Below are positions 22,437 to 36,283 of a stretch of DNA of 64,000 nt, one piece after another; the stretch's first letter is position 1; each line of letters starts with the position of its first letter. The DNA comes from Nissolia schottii (lineage: Eukaryota; Streptophyta; Magnoliopsida; Fabales; Fabaceae), in assembly GCA_003254905.1 (NCBI GenBank), contig QANU01068867.1, positions 328,262 to 392,261 on the forward strand. The letters run 5' to 3'. The notes below the pieces were generated by a model. It was not told where the DNA came from. It was given only the letters and a program-made list of their open reading frames with translations, and did no database searches. A program made the position numbers and the translations under genes.

Positions 22437-25326
22437 TGAAACACCCTAGCTAGCTGGTCCACGCTTAAGTTGCAAATCTGCTGACTAGGTTGTTATCTCT
22501 TTTGGTTGGGAAAATACTTGGTCCCACTTATGAGTTTAAAAATACAGTTACCTAGAAATATTGACCCAATTTCAACTTTTCTTTATACGTATCACAGTAT
22601 AAAATATGAGTCTGGTTCTTGACAGAACATATATTATGAGTGGTAACGTAGCTTACTTAACTAATATTAATTAGGTATATTCAACATTTATAGCAACTAA
22701 AGGTCCATGCCATATATTTACAAATAGTTACACATGTAATATCATAGATGTTACGTACAATTAATAATAATACAAACATATAGCCTACTGACTAAGGACT
22801 AGTGCGATATCTCTATCGTAGCATTGATTCTTTTCTTCCTCTGTCCATCTTCTTCAGTATTGCTCGTCCTTGTATTGCTTACACTGCTCTGGCGTCCTCT
22901 ACATCCTTGTCGTACTTGCCTAGAACCATAAAGGAGTGGGGAATGAGAACACTGCGGTCTCAGTGGAAAACCTTACTCTTCGTAACTCGTTTTATACTCA
23001 GTTATGATTCCGCCGCTCAGGGGTCTCTAGGTGTCACAGTTATACTATGGTCCTACTAGTTATTAATATCCGTACTAAGCATGAGCAACTTTATCTAGAT
23101 TACTAGGCGATCGGGGAACTTATTCTTCATTATCTACTTCATCTGTCTGCTAACCTAGTCCCTAACTCATATACCGTCATACAATTCACATAGTTACACT
23201 ACTGTATCAAAACTCATCATTTTCTGAAACTCATCTCTCCTCCCGCGGTATAAGGCAAGCCTTAGTAGCGGTTTCGCCCTCGTCCCTTGTAGCTGCAGCC
23301 ACACCGCTACAACTACACTTTACAGCCTGCATCGTGCGGCCAGGTAGCGCCTCACCTGAAGGGTCTCACCTGCAGTGTCTTGACCCCATAATTCTCACAA
23401 ACCACGACCGAGGTGACCATCAAAAGGATGGCGGTGGGGTCGGACCTAGGACTTGACCGGGACTAAGACCTTCCCCAAAAGCTGAACCCCCTGCCATGCT
23501 AGAGAGGGTTTTCCCATCATCATCATCATAGGCACATTTCATATATAATAAGCACAATTGATCATCTCAAGAATTCATACACATGTCAATTACAACTCAT
23601 ATCATCATATTCATCATATATCACATCATATAACATATAACCTCACATAACTCATAACAGCAATCATATACTAGCACTAACGCCATATAACTCATAACAT
23701 CAATCATATACTATCACTAATTTCACATAAATCATAACATCAAGCGTATAATATCACATCTTATGCTCAAACATTTCTTAAACATAACCAACGTAAATCT
23801 AATAGCTAGCACAACAGACGTCTAGTTTCTGTCATAAATTAGCGATCATAAACCGGAGAGGTCCAAGACCTTGCCCCAAGGTTCTTGATAGTCCTAAGAT
23901 CATTTTTCAAGTCTAAAAACTCAGATTCTGAACCCCACTGCACAAAATTCCAGTTTTGCCCCCTCTTTTCAAAATTATCATTTCGCACCCGTAAACGCCC
24001 TGTTTTCTTTGGAATTTTTGTTCTCAAAAACCCGAGGGACTTAAGACTTGCCCTTAAGGTTTTTGATAGTTATAAACCCATATTTTATGAAAACAAATCC
24101 AATTTTTCAGTCCCAAGACGTGAAATTCTCGTTTTGCCCTTTTTCATAAAAATCCCGTTTTCTGCTTGTTTGCTGAGAAATTCATCGGGGACTCCAAAAA
24201 TCATAAAACTTGACATCCCCACTCAATTTTTCGTGTAGAATCCAAAAATAACATTAGTTTTTCATGATAAAAATCTCAACATACAGTTCCCTTCAAAATC
24301 ATGTCATATGCCCATTTCCGTCTTAGGCTCTCCTAAATTCTGACAAAATCACAAACAGCATCAGCAAATCCGGACAATCATCAACAACACATATATAAAT
24401 CAAAGTCACATAAAAGAAATCTTTACCACAGATATATCCAGCATAAAACATAGCACACGCATCATCATACATCTTAAATCACATAGACAGTGATTATATC
24501 GGTTTACCCACGTTTTACGGTTTCGGCGTTTCCTGTGAACTCCTAGCTTGCTTTGATGTTTCCTAAATCTTCTTGGGCTGAATCTTTCCAAGCTTTCTCT
24601 AGGGATTTTGAAGGCTTTTGTAGGTTTAGGTTAAGGAATTTCTGAGGGATTTGGACTGAATTGGTTGTAGGAAGTGTCTGAGCCTTTTGTTTGACAGAAT
24701 AACAATCGATTGTGTAATCGGGCAGAGCTTTGGCAAGGTTTCCAAATTTTTCTCTCAATTTTCAGATTTTGCGGGTGCCAAAATTTCCCTTTCCAATTTT
24801 GCCCTTGAAGCAAAATTTTCAAAATGCCCTTATTTTATCTTTTTCCTCATGTCATTTTTATGAGTCACCATATGACTCACCACCACCTTTTGACTCTTGA
24901 CCACACTTGGGCCATTCTTGGCCGTGTATTCTTGATGTCTCTTGGCCAATTGTGTGGCCAAGAATTAAGGGCATCCGGCAGATCAATTTTGATCAGGTTT
25001 TGTCGTTTCCGGTCCCGGTGCTTCGTGTACAATTCTCCGAAAAATATTCTGATCACGTCCTTGTGATCTACTAATTTTTCTTGTGTAAGAATTTGATTTA
25101 ATCTAAGGTATTTGAGAAATTTTCTCCGTAACCATATATTTCACAGATACCTTAGATACACCGTTGCACTTAACAGACAAAAAGAATCTGTTTTAGTGTC
25201 TGCAGAATTTTTTGAAACCGAGTAGAATTTCTTCTACAGACATTTTAATCTATAAATTCATGCAAGACCTTATTTCTCCTATTTAATTTGGAAAATATTT
25301 ACTAAGAGAAAATGTAGGATGTTACA
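22437..25326 (-). mobile_element. Long LTR (about 2.9 kb), Tekay/chromovirus-like gypsy
   Basis: On the minus strand the block begins TGTAACATCCTACATTTTC (from 25326) and ends CTAGCTAGGGTGTTTCA (at 22437), immediately followed by the methionine-tRNA primer site. TGTAACA... ends of this kind and long LTRs are common in plant Tekay-type chromoviruses. The interior has an unusually GC-rich island (23240-23510) and AT-rich CATATCATCATA stretches (23520-23760). No second LTR lies in the window, so age by LTR comparison is not possible. The open frames inside are not genes. Confidence 0.75.
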
Positions 25327-27164
25327 TGAACACCCCTAGACTTCAACATAATCCAAAGAATGAAAACTAGAAGAATCACTCCTGCCTCGTATACCCGACA
25401 TGCGATTTTACTTCACAAATCGGCTAAAGGGCTTATGTTACGGTTCAAACCTGTCAGTGTATGTCGGATCTCTTAATCCTAAAATACATCAAGCAGAGCC
25501 TGAGATGACCTAGAGACATAACGCTGAATGACAATCATGTTGCATTCATTACTCAGAGAGCCATTAACAAACATGCGGCCAACACTGCTATCACTTTGTC
25601 ATAAACACATGATTATGAGCTGCACAATTATTAACAACTTGGATAATAGTAACACCTCTCAATTTTTTTTCATCATCCAACCAAAGTGTTAAAAAGGTTG
25701 CCGGTTGTCACCTAAATTGCATCTAAGAAACAGCAACATGTATTTGATCTTGAAGAAACTTGACAGAAACAATGCTCTCCACTTTTATAACCATTTAGAA
25801 GGAAGTTAAGATTTCACAACTAGTTATTCCCAGCTATATCATGTTAACATATGAGTGCCACTGCTCTTTTATAGATGATGAAGTTGATTGAAAAAAATAA
25901 ATTGAAAATACTAAATAAAATATCAAATATAAATGAGATTAATTCTTTTTAATATATACTTACACTATCATATAATTATATATTATCATATTAAAAAAAT
26001 GATTTAGTTTTACACTTAGTTGGAATTTTTTAAAAAAATAATATATAATTAAATGATAATATAATATATAAAATTAATATGAATAAAAATTTAACAAAGA
26101 ACAAGTTGAATGTGAGAACGTCATGTCAGTAAGCGAAGATATATGATTAATTATGGGGCCGTTCATCATGGTCGATGCAAGCTCTTTGAAAGTTACTATT
26201 TATGGTTGACCAGAAAAAGGGGGGAAGCTATTGTTTGTGGGGTACTAGAGGTTGAATCAACACAATAGGAAGAAACGGAAGCATGGGTAGATAGATGATA
26301 TCTGCGAGAAAATAGTAGCAAACTTAGTTAAAGCCTGTGTGTGGTGTATGGTCCACGCTGTGGAGATGAAAAACAAAAAGCCGAGTTGAAAAAGAAACAA
26401 ACAGCAATGGAAGCAACTCAGAATCTGCGCACTACACAACACAACCTTACCCCACACTCAGATAAAAACACACTCCCTCACATAGCTACCATTCATACCA
26501 GGGAAGGGAAGTTCTTAGATCTATGTGGAGGACAACAAATTTTATCTTCACATAAATCTAGTATCATTAAAATAATGTAAAGAAATATAACAAGTAGCTT
26601 GATATATAAAAATAGATGACAAACTTTTATTTATTTATTTATTTATTTTTTACTATAAACATAATTCCATTCATAAGAAAACTTAACAACACGTATAAAT
26701 TAAAAAAAATATACCAAATTTAATATAAATAAGAAATAAAAACCCTCTGCATCTTAAATTAACTCCTTCAATAGCTTTGATTCTTAGCTAAAACTATCAA
26801 TATCTATCCCTCTTTACCCCTACCAAATCAATCCTAAGAAGAAGTCATATCATTACCAAGAATATAAAATAAAGGGTAATTATTTTTGCACACTTAACTA
26901 TTGTACATCTATTACACACTTAAGCTATCTTTGCAAACTCAAATTTGCTTATTCAGCACAATCTTAATTGTCTTACTATAACCACTCGCGCCTCAAATAT
27001 AACAATCTCCTAGATAATCGCAAATCAAATAATCGTTTCACACATTCTCTCTCAATTTGGCTCTTGAGATTTTATTTTTTTTGTTTTCATTAATCACAGT
27101 GATTGTGTCTAAGCATATAAAAAAACACAAATATAATCATGATAGATAACAAGACATAACCTTT
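25327..27164. other. Intergenic, no gene seen
   Basis: 25330-25870 has mixed composition and may be degraded transposon sequence, but no domain was recognised. 25870-26100 is AT-rich. 26100-26560 is less AT-rich and promoter-like in texture, with no coding exon attached. The rest is AT-rich. Confidence 0.5.
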
Positions 27165-27876
27165 TATTATACTCAGATACAACCCTTTGGTGAAAACAGA
27201 TACAATCTTACCAAAGTAAAAGACCTAACATTTTTATTGTGTTAGACACAACCAGTTTAAATAAATAGACATTCTCTTTTATTATACTTAGACACAACTT
27301 TTTCGTTAACTCAGACCTAACCTTATTAAATAACATGACCTAATCGTTCTTTATATATATATATATATATATAAACCCTTTGGTGAAAACAGACACAACC
27401 TTATCAAAGTAAAAGATCTAACATTTTCGTTATTTGAGACACAAACAGTTTAAATAAACAGACACAACCTTTTATTATACTTAGACACAACATTTTCATG
27501 AACTCAGACCTAATCTTACCAAAGTAAAAGACCTAACCTTTTTGTTATTTAAGACACAACATTTTCATGAAATCAGACCTAACCTTATTAAACAATATGG
27601 CATAACTATTATTTATATATATATAGAAACCCTTTGGTGAAAACATACACAACTTTACCAAAGTAAAAGACTTAACATTTTTGTTATTTAAGACACAACT
27701 TTTTCGTGAACTCAGATCCAATCTCATTAAATAACATGACCTAACCGTTCTCTCTCTCTATATATACACCCTTTGGTGAAACCTTACCAAAGTAAAAGAC
27801 TTAACCTTTTTGTTATTTAAGATACAACCTTTTCATGAACTCAGACTTAACCTTATTAAACAATATGTCATAACCG

Positions 27877-27900
<24 letters not shown>
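27165..27900 (+). repeat. Diverged tandem repeat with embedded (AT)n tracts
   Basis: A phrase starting CCCTTTGGTGAAAACAGA recurs at about 27183, 27367, 27630 and 27768, each followed by ACCAAAGTAAAAGACCTAAC, a TTTTTGTTATTTAAGACACAAC block, AACTCAGACCTAACCTTATTAAA and an (AT)n tract. Spacings of roughly 184, 263 and 138 bp show that copies have gained or lost internal parts. The region is preceded by related ACACAACC-rich sequence and followed by an (AC)n tract. Confidence 0.75.
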
Positions 27901-27907
<7 letters not shown>

Positions 27908-29838
27908 ACATAAAGAATTTGACATAAAGATTGACAAAACGAAAGAGAAACGGAGTAACAGATAAAAAAATAATTAGGTCATAAGAGCTCTTGAAAGAGA
28001 AAAGTCGTGAGAGAAAGAGCGTGAAATGTGAAAGACGAGAGAGATGATTTCGTTGTGACCGAGAGACACCGTTGGTAATTATTGTCTCATATGCGCAATA
28101 ATCAAGGCTCTAAAATAAACTACTTCTGTTCCTTGTTGTCCATTGTAAAACAAGTTATAGAATATAAACAGCTTTCATAGCTTGACCTTATATCAACATA
28201 TATCGAAAAGTTAATGTAAATTGTTGTACAGACAGAATGTTAACCTTATAGCTTGATCCTCCTAAAGAAGATATTAAAAAGGTCATGTGGCGTCCACTAC
28301 CAAGTACAACAGCCTTGAACCGTCACTTCCCCCTTGAGACGCTGCTATCCTGCTACCTATAACCTTTTTTAAGGACTTGTTTATTTTAATTTTGATCAAT
28401 GGAAGAAAGAAGATTTTACTGTACTGAAACAATGTTAGAGTATAAAACAAGTATTTAAATTTAAAACTATATCCATCTAATGTTTAGATATATGTGTAAT
28501 ACTCTTTTTGAATGTGAAGAAATTCAGTAGAATGTTTAAAAAATTTAGAAGAATTATTCACGTATATATCTTTACTAATTTAAATATTGAATATTTTCTG
28601 TTCAACAAATTAAAAATAAGAAAACGGCTTTAAAAAGAAAGGAAAAAGCGTAAAGAATAAAAGGTATGGAAAAGGTCCTACTTAATGCGACCCGTTTGTC
28701 TTTAGCATTGCTTCAATCAACATACCATCTTCACCCATCATCATCATTAGGCGCAATTTTCCATTAAAAAAATAAAAATATATTTTTTTGATGAATAACT
28801 TAAAAGCATTAATTAAAAAAGTTAAAATTAAAAATGTAAAGTTAATTAAACAATCAGTATTATTAAAAATATATAAATTTTACAAGTTTTAATATGAAAT
28901 TATCATATATGTTTTTTCAATAAGTGAAGACATTAGTTCACAAAATTCCATAAAAAAAATTAATGAAAATGAGAAGGAGTAGAGAAAAAGCATAAAGAAT
29001 AAAAAAGATGATAGAAAAAGTCTAACTCAAATCCCTGGACCCATTGTCTCTACTAGCGTTTCACCATTCATTCATTCCATATATCACCTTTTTACACTCC
29101 CAAAAGCCACGCGGACCCAAAACAGAGACACGTGTCGCTCATAGTCATCTGATAACACCCTCGACGACAACCTAAGCAGTTGCCACACAAGACTCTCGTG
29201 CGTCCTTTCCACACCAGAGCACCCCCCTCCATAACCAGATAAGTCTGTGTATCATTTTTTTTTTCTCCTTCTTTTGGGTTTTGCCTGTTAAGAAAACTAA
29301 AAAACAAACTTCTTTATTAAAAAACACAAGTTTTTCTTTTAATATTATTAATGCATTAAAAATTTGTGTCTTTAGTAAAAGTTTATTTTTTAAAGTTTTT
29401 TAAATTAGTAAAACTTTATTTTTTATATGACCCAAACAAACTATTACTACTGCATTGTACTAGTTCCATTTTAGATATTAGTTTTAGTTTTGATATTTGT
29501 ACCAATTATTTTAGTGTGTGGTTCAATCGTGTAGTAAGATATATTATATCGAGTTTGATTGTTTATGTATTCATTATTTAATTACTTACATATAAACAAA
29601 AATCTGCGTAAAGAGTAGAGTGATGACGGTAAACCCAACACAACAAACAGCGAAGAAACTGTGATCGCTTCTATTCCAAACGCAGGTTGGGTTAACTCTC
29701 TAAGCTCACCGGAAAAAGAAAAAGCCAAAGACTTTTCGCTTCTTCTTCTAATCGCCGTTGATTTAATGCCTTCCGCCTTCTTCAAACACTGACCTCATTT
29801 CCCGGCGCGGTGACAACGGTGGCTGGGCTTCTCAGAAA
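27901..29838. other. Intergenic with the UPL5 promoter and leader
   Basis: AT-rich with no supportable gene until UPL5. A GAGAGA-rich stretch lies at 27935-28060. A less AT-rich segment at 29085-29260 has no recognisable product. The last 200 bases (about 29640-29838), rich in C and CTTCTTCTT, look like a 5' untranslated leader for UPL5. No convincing TATA box was identified. Confidence 0.5.
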
Positions 29839-32800
29839 ATGTCTATCGTCGAAATCCAGCAGCTCGCCACCGATCATCACCGCAGCAGCCACTCCTCCAA
29901 GCGGAAGCTCGACGACTACGGCCCCGCCTTCGACGACGATTCCGTCGTCTTCGACGGCGACGACGATGGCTACGCCGCCGGTATCCTCGCCAGGATCAAG
30001 CGAGACGAGCCGATGGCTGTCAATTCGTTTTCCCGCGCAAACGCGGCGGAGGCTAGGGTTTCCGGCTCGCGATCGTCGTCGGTGGCACCTCCTTCCGCGT
30101 GGAGCACCGAGTCGACTCGGTGCGAGTCGCGGTTGCAGTTCTTCGTCCGAATGATATCGAGAGGGAACACCGTGGTGATGCAGGGTTCACTGGGAGACAC
30201 GGTGAAATCGATCCACGAGAGAATCGGAGCTATGACGGGGATCCCTGTGTACGAGCAGGGTTTGATTTACAGAGGGAAGCAGCTGCAGTGGGAGCAGACT
30301 TTGCAAGAGTGTGGAATCCAGAACGACGCGAACCTTCAGCTCGTTGGTCGCATGCGCAGCACGGAGCACCCTCAAGCGTGGCAGGTCCTCGATAACATGA
30401 TTTCCCTCATTTGGAGGCTCTGCAGAGGTGAAATCGTCCTGCACAATGCTTCGTCCATGATCAAGACGCTCATGACCAGTTACTTGAACATGTCGCCCAA
30501 GGTCGAAGAAGATTCCGCTCTGGCGTATTTCCAGATTTTCCTGTCCTCCAATGCTCCGTCCATGCTGGTAATGCTCTATGTTTCGCCCTTAGAAGGTAAC
30601 AAGGACCTAGCTGATTGCTCTGTCAGGCATTTCCTGAGTTCTTGCCGCAATAATTTGTCTAAGACGCATCATGGTCAGTGTGCTCGAATTGTGTTGGAGT
30701 TGTGCGAGTTGCTTAGGAAAGTTGGGTGTCATGACTCTCTGTATCTGTCTTGCCGGTGTACTATAGGGTTTATGTTGGAGACTGCTGGTGTTTGCTATGG
30801 TCGCAGTGGGTATCGTAAGGGAGGAGGCATTTTGTTGCAAGATATTTGCCCCTTTGTTCGCGAGCTCGCTAACAAGTTGTTGAGGGATTTGGAATCGAGT
30901 ATCGAGAGCCCCACCAGTTTGGGGCCTTTGCTGAGCGATGTTCGGGATTTTACCGCTTTCTTAACCCCTTTGAGGAAGGGAATTAGGGAGTTGCAAGCTA
31001 TGAGGGGTTTGGGGATGGATACAAAGTGCTATGAGGATATCTTGCTCGCAGAAGAGGTGGATTACCTTCATCTTATATTTATTCAGTTGCTGAGCAAAAT
31101 GGATGAGTGCCTTTGCCGCATGGAGGAATTCTTGGCTGACAAGATACAAGGGGAAGGTGGTGTCATCTATTCAGCATGGTCTCAGTATCTTTCCATCTTG
31201 AAGGAATTGTATAAAATCTCTAAGCTCTATGATGGTGCCGAGGATAAGTTTTTGAGGGTTTTGACGAGTCGACGAAGTATGATTTGTCTACTTATCACGC
31301 AATATGCCAAGAGAACTGATGATCATCAGTGGATTCTTGAGCACAAATGTGTGACCAATTTTGAATCAAGGAGGCATCTGGCAATGATGATGTTCCCTGA
31401 TGTCAAAGAAGACTATGAGGAGTTGCATGAGATGCTTATTGACAGGTCTCAGTTATTGGCTGAATCTTTCGAGTACATAGAACATGCAAAGCCCGAATCT
31501 CTTCATGGTGCTTTATTTATGGAATTCAAAAATGAGGAAGCTACAGGACCAGGTGTACTGAGGGAGTGGTTTTTCTTGGTGTGTCAAGCAATATTTAATC
31601 CAGAAAATGCTCTTTTCGTGGCATGCCCAAACGACTGCAGGAGATTTTACCCCAGTCCTGGTAAGTTTCACCTGTAATCCTATATTCTCTGCTGTTTTTC
31701 ATGCATTAGGGATTATTTCAAATGGTACAAATGTTTGGATAGGATTTACAACTTTCACATGTCCATTCCAAATGAAATATAGATATGAAAGCAGTCATAG
31801 AATGCATACAAAACGATCTGTTTTAGGATAGTAACATGTCATACTAGAGTTCATGGGGCTAAAAAACCCTTGTGCAAAGAATTCTGCAGTAAGTTACACC
31901 CCTATTAAACAAAATACAAATGGTAAGTAGAAAAAAAGCAGTTGAAAGCTAAAACAAAGCCTACTTCATAAATCACAGACTTTAAAAAAGGGCATTCCCT
32001 GCTTCGTAAATCTAAACCAATGACTATACAAATCAACTCTGCATTGTGTTACATGTATTATTATTGCTGCTAAACTTGAGTTCCCATTTGTTTTGTTGGA
32101 GATTATGGTTGCTTGGTCAGTGTTAGAGTATTTTTATAATTTGCTTTATATCTTGTGTAAGTGGATATTATTAAAGCACTTGTGCACGGTAAAGTTTAGT
32201 TTATTCTTTGTCTACTTTTCTGCAGCATCTAAGGTAGATCCTCTGCACCTAAAGTACTTCAGCTTCTCTGGTCGTGTTATTGCATTAGCTTTGATGCATA
32301 GGGTGCAAGTGGGTATTGTTTTTGACCGTGTGTTTTTCATGCAATTGGCTGGAAAGTCTATTACTTTAGAAGATATACAGGATGCAGATCCTTACTTGTA
32401 TAGTAGCTGCAAGCAAATATTGGAGATGGATGCTGATTTCATTGACTCAGATGCATTAGGACTGACCTTTGTTAGAGAGGTGGACGAATTGGGAAGCAGG
32501 AAAATGGTCGAGCTTTGCTCTGGTGGGAAAAGCCGTGTAGTGAATAGTAAGAACAGGGAGGAGTATGTTGAACTTCTTATACAGAATCATTTTGTAACAT
32601 CAATATCTGAGCAGGTATCACATTTTGTTAAGGGATTTGGTGATATTCTTTCCAACCCTAGGCAACTGCATTTCTTCTTTCGAAGTTTAGAACTTGAGGA
32701 TCTTGATTGGATGCTGCATGGGAGTGAAAATACCATTTCTGTTGAAGATTGGAAGGCGCATACTGAATATAATGGCTATATAGAGAATGATCACCAGATA

Positions 32801-33626
32801 TCTTGGTTTTGGGAGGTATGTAGGATACTGGTACTACGGAATTAATGTCTTTTACCTTGATGTTCCTTCCCACCTCATTTTTTTCAAAAAAAAAAAAAAA
32901 AAAATTCATTCCATTCAAAATGTTATTTTTCTTCTCCATTTTAAAGAACTATCTATGTTTCTTATTTATTCAGCAGAGGAAAAAGGACTCTGTTGCCTTA
33001 ATGAATCGTGGAAAGCATCATTGTCATGGTTTCTTTTGAAGTCCCCCTCACCCACCCTTTTCCGCATAGAAATTGTCTTCATTGTTACAACTTTCTGTGC
33101 TGCTTTAAATTATTCCCTTCCTCTAGTGCTGATAGCTTCAGCCTTTGATGTGATACATATGATAGAGATGTCTCCTATCGGTTATCAATTTATTCCTCGA
33201 AATAGTCATACTGCTTTGTCACTGAAGCTTATAATTGTGATATTTTGTTTCCAAAAGGGAAGTTCTGTAGTCCTACAATAGTTGCCTCGGAGATATTATG
33301 CTTCTTCGTTATCAATTTTGTTTAATGTTATATTCTGTCCAAAAAACAAAATATCTTGGCAGATTGTTGGTAGAATGTCAGCAGAGCAAAGGAAGGTTCT
33401 TCTGTTCTTTTGGACATCTGTGAAATATTTGCCGGTTGAAGGTTTCCATGGTTTGGCTTCCCGTCTATACATTTACAAGTCCTTGGAACCTGATGATCGT
33501 CTTCCCTCATCTCACACATGCTTTTTCCGGCTGTGTTTCCCTGCATATTCATCTATGGCTGTCATGCAAGAACGTCTTGGAATCATCACCCAGGAACACA
33601 TTGGTTGCAGTTTTGGTACTTGGTGA
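29839..33626 (+). CDS. UPL5: HECT-type E3 ubiquitin-protein ligase UPL5
   Basis: Three exons join in frame: 29839-31660, 32226-32815 and 33363-33626, about 891 aa, close to Arabidopsis UPL5 (873 aa). Introns have GT-AG ends (CCTG|GTAAGT, GGGAG|GTATGT). After an acidic, disordered N terminus, a ubiquitin-like domain occupies about residues 99-172 (LQFFVRMISRGN ... LQLVG). A Leu-rich middle follows. The HECT domain runs from about residue 548 to the end, with EFKNEEATGPGVLREWF, FSFSGRVIALALMH and the C-lobe motif LPSSHTCFFRLCFP. The catalytic thioester cysteine is the C of SHTCF, near residue 857. The UBL plus HECT order is diagnostic of UPL5, which in Arabidopsis promotes turnover of WRKY53 in leaf senescence; the target here is inferred from orthology. 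The frame is intact. Downstream lies the satellite array. Confidence 0.95.
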
Positions 33627-35054
33627 ATACATCTGCTGCAATTTGCGTAGAAGTGGTTGCACGGAGATGCTCTGCTTTGTACAGTTTGTAGGATTATTCC
33701 ATCTATCCTTGAATTGGATAATGTGAGAAGGTTCTCTAGTTCTGTTTCTCAAATCAATTCAGGGCTGGAATGTCATTGATCTTCTGTCAAATGTTTATAT
33801 AGGGGTCAAGTATCGTCAATAAAACAGGATAATGGAAAGAAAATTTGATTTTGGTGATGTGGTCATTCTTAGTAAATAGCTGTTGATTCGTCATCCCATG
33901 ACATGTAAGTTTGGACACAATCGTGCTCGAAGGGTAACTCTTCCTCCTTTTAATCTAATCTATTAGGATTTTAACAAATGCTAACATTCTGACAATTTAT
34001 TTTTCTCTATATTGTTCGGGTTATTGCGTCCTCATTTCACTACCAGCTCAGCCTCCACCCAGAAAAGAATTTGCTACTTTCTTCGCTTTGGGTTGTTTTC
34101 AGGTCAATGGAGAAACTAGTATCACTGACATCAAGAAAACCATTAGAAATACTAAGGGAGGAATTACCCTGTGGTCTTTGGAGTATCACGTTGAATATGC
34201 TCTAGACTATACAATGAATGACACTCATGGTATTACAAGCTTGCGCAAGAGTTTCTCGTACAGTTTATATAAATAGCAAGAACTGTCATAAGTTTTTGTT
34301 AACTATAGTTTGTATTTGGTATTTTCGTTAGAAATTCTTTCAAAAATATGCAAAAATGGAAATTGAGAACTTCTACTAAGGTTCTTTCTGTAGCTCTTTA
34401 CACTAAGAAACCTTTGGCAACTTGAAATGGTACTCTATCACAAATTTTTTCTTTTCCAATTTTATTTTCCCGATGATGTTAAGGGTGAAAAGTGCAACTT
34501 CTCTTTATTTTCTTAAAAATAAAAGGATGTGTACATAGGAATGTTACATGCATAACAAAATTTGGAAGACAATTATAAAATTCTCTCAAAAAAAAGTATT
34601 GAGTTCCATTATGATCATATTTTTTCTTGAGGTTAAACTTCATGCTTTTGTTAGAATTGTATAAGTGTTATCCAAATTTTATTATACAAATCGCATTATT
34701 GACGCGGTTATGAGTTCTTGTTGCCTCGCTTCTAAAAATCAAAATTCGCTAGTAGATCACATTCAAATAATGGTGGACCTATTTTTGCTAAAATTGATGT
34801 GACCCAGGATGGGAGTGTAATGTTAAACACTTATTCAAATCCACTTTCGAAAAGTATCTTTCATCCAATTACCTTAGGTTGATTTTTTGAAACTCATGCT
34901 CTTTGTTACCGAGGTATTCTGCTGATTCATGTTCATTTGGAAATATAACATGAATTCAATCTGCTTAGAGAATCTTTTTAGTTAAATAGACAATAATAGA
35001 ACTTTCATTAGCCAGGTACAGGTTCTAGCAATTTGGGAGAAAAATCAACTCTAA
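33627..35054. other. UPL5 3' flank, then unassigned sequence
   Basis: The UPL5 3' untranslated region probably covers the first 100-300 bases. A 62-codon open frame at 34088-34276 has no recognisable domain and ordinary AT-rich codons, so it is not called as a gene. From about 34990 the sequence grades into the satellite array. Confidence 0.5.
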
Positions 35055-36283
35055 ATGCATATTTTCAAAAATTATTTTTAGGAGAAACTCAAGACTTTAT
35101 CTTAAGAAAAATGACCATTAATGACAAAATTCTTTACAATGAAAAAGACAAAACTATAGTCTATAAATGATTATCATTACTCCATGAAATAGGTTTTAAT
35201 GTGAAAGAGAAGGTTACAGGCTATAAAAAATACATATTTTTAAAAACTATTTCTGAGCAGAAACTCAAGGCTATAACCTATGAAAAATGTCATTTATAAA
35301 AAAAGTTTCTTTACAACGAAAAAAACAAGGCTATAATTTACAAATGATGACCATTGCTCCATGAAACTAGTTTGATGAGAAAGAGAATGTGATTATGAAA
35401 AATGCAATTTTTTAAAACTATTTTTGAATAGAAATTCAATGTTATGCCTATGAAAAATGACCATTAATAAAAACATTTTTTTACGATGAAAAAGACAAGG
35501 TTATAGCCTATAAATGATAATTATTACTCCATGAACCCAATTTTAATGTGAAAGAGAATGTTATAGGCTATAAAAATACATAATTCTAAAAACCATTTTA
35601 AAGCAGAAATACAAAGTTACAAACCACGAAAAATAACCATTAATAAAAAAGTTTCTTTATAATGAAAAACACAAGGCTATGAGCTATAAATGAGGATCAT
35701 TATCATGAAACCAATTTTGATGAGAAAGAGAAGGTAATAGACTTTGAAAAATGCATATTTCTGAAAATAGTTTTTGAGTAGAAATTCAAAGTTATAGTCA
35801 ATGAAAAATGATCATTAATAAAAAAAAAGGTTATTTATAACGAAAAAGACATGGTTATAACCTATAAATGATGACTATTACTCTATGAAATCAATTTTGA
35901 TGAGAAAAAGAAGGTTGTAGGTTGTAAAAAATGCATATTTCCAAAAATCATATTTGAGTAGAAATTCAAGGCTAACTATGAAAAAATGATCATTAATAAA
36001 AAAATATTGTTGCAATGAAAAAGATAAAGCTATAACCTATAAATGATGATCACTACTCCATGAAATCAGTTTAGCTGAGAAAGAGAAGGTTACAACCTCC
36101 GAAAAATGCATTTTTCCAAAAACCATATTTGACCAAAAATTCAAGGATATAGCCTATGAAAAATGAACATTAATAAAAAAACTACCATAAAAAAAAACTA
36201 TAGCATATAAAATATGATCATTACTCCGTGAAATTAGTTTTAATGTGAAAGAAAAGGTAATAGGCTCGGAAAAATGCATACAA
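35055..36283 (-). repeat. Satellite-like array, left block (about 7 units, inverted)
   Basis: Units of about 177 bp repeat head to tail. Read on the plus strand each has three related parts starting GGTTATAGGCTATGAAAAA, GGCTATAACCTATGAAAAA and GGCTATAACCTATAAATGA. These are reverse complements of the three monomers of the right block. Copies are strongly diverged. Block length divided by unit length gives about seven units. Not one of the soybean centromeric 91/92-bp satellites as I know them. Confidence 0.85.

Noticed and set aside
22802-24238. Several open frames of 60-117 codons within 22.8-24.2 kb
   Set aside because: They lie inside the long LTR, have no conserved domain and occur on both strands; chance frames in LTR sequence.
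34088-34276. 62-codon frame downstream of UPL5
   Set aside because: No recognisable domain, AT-rich codons, no sign of splicing or a partner exon.
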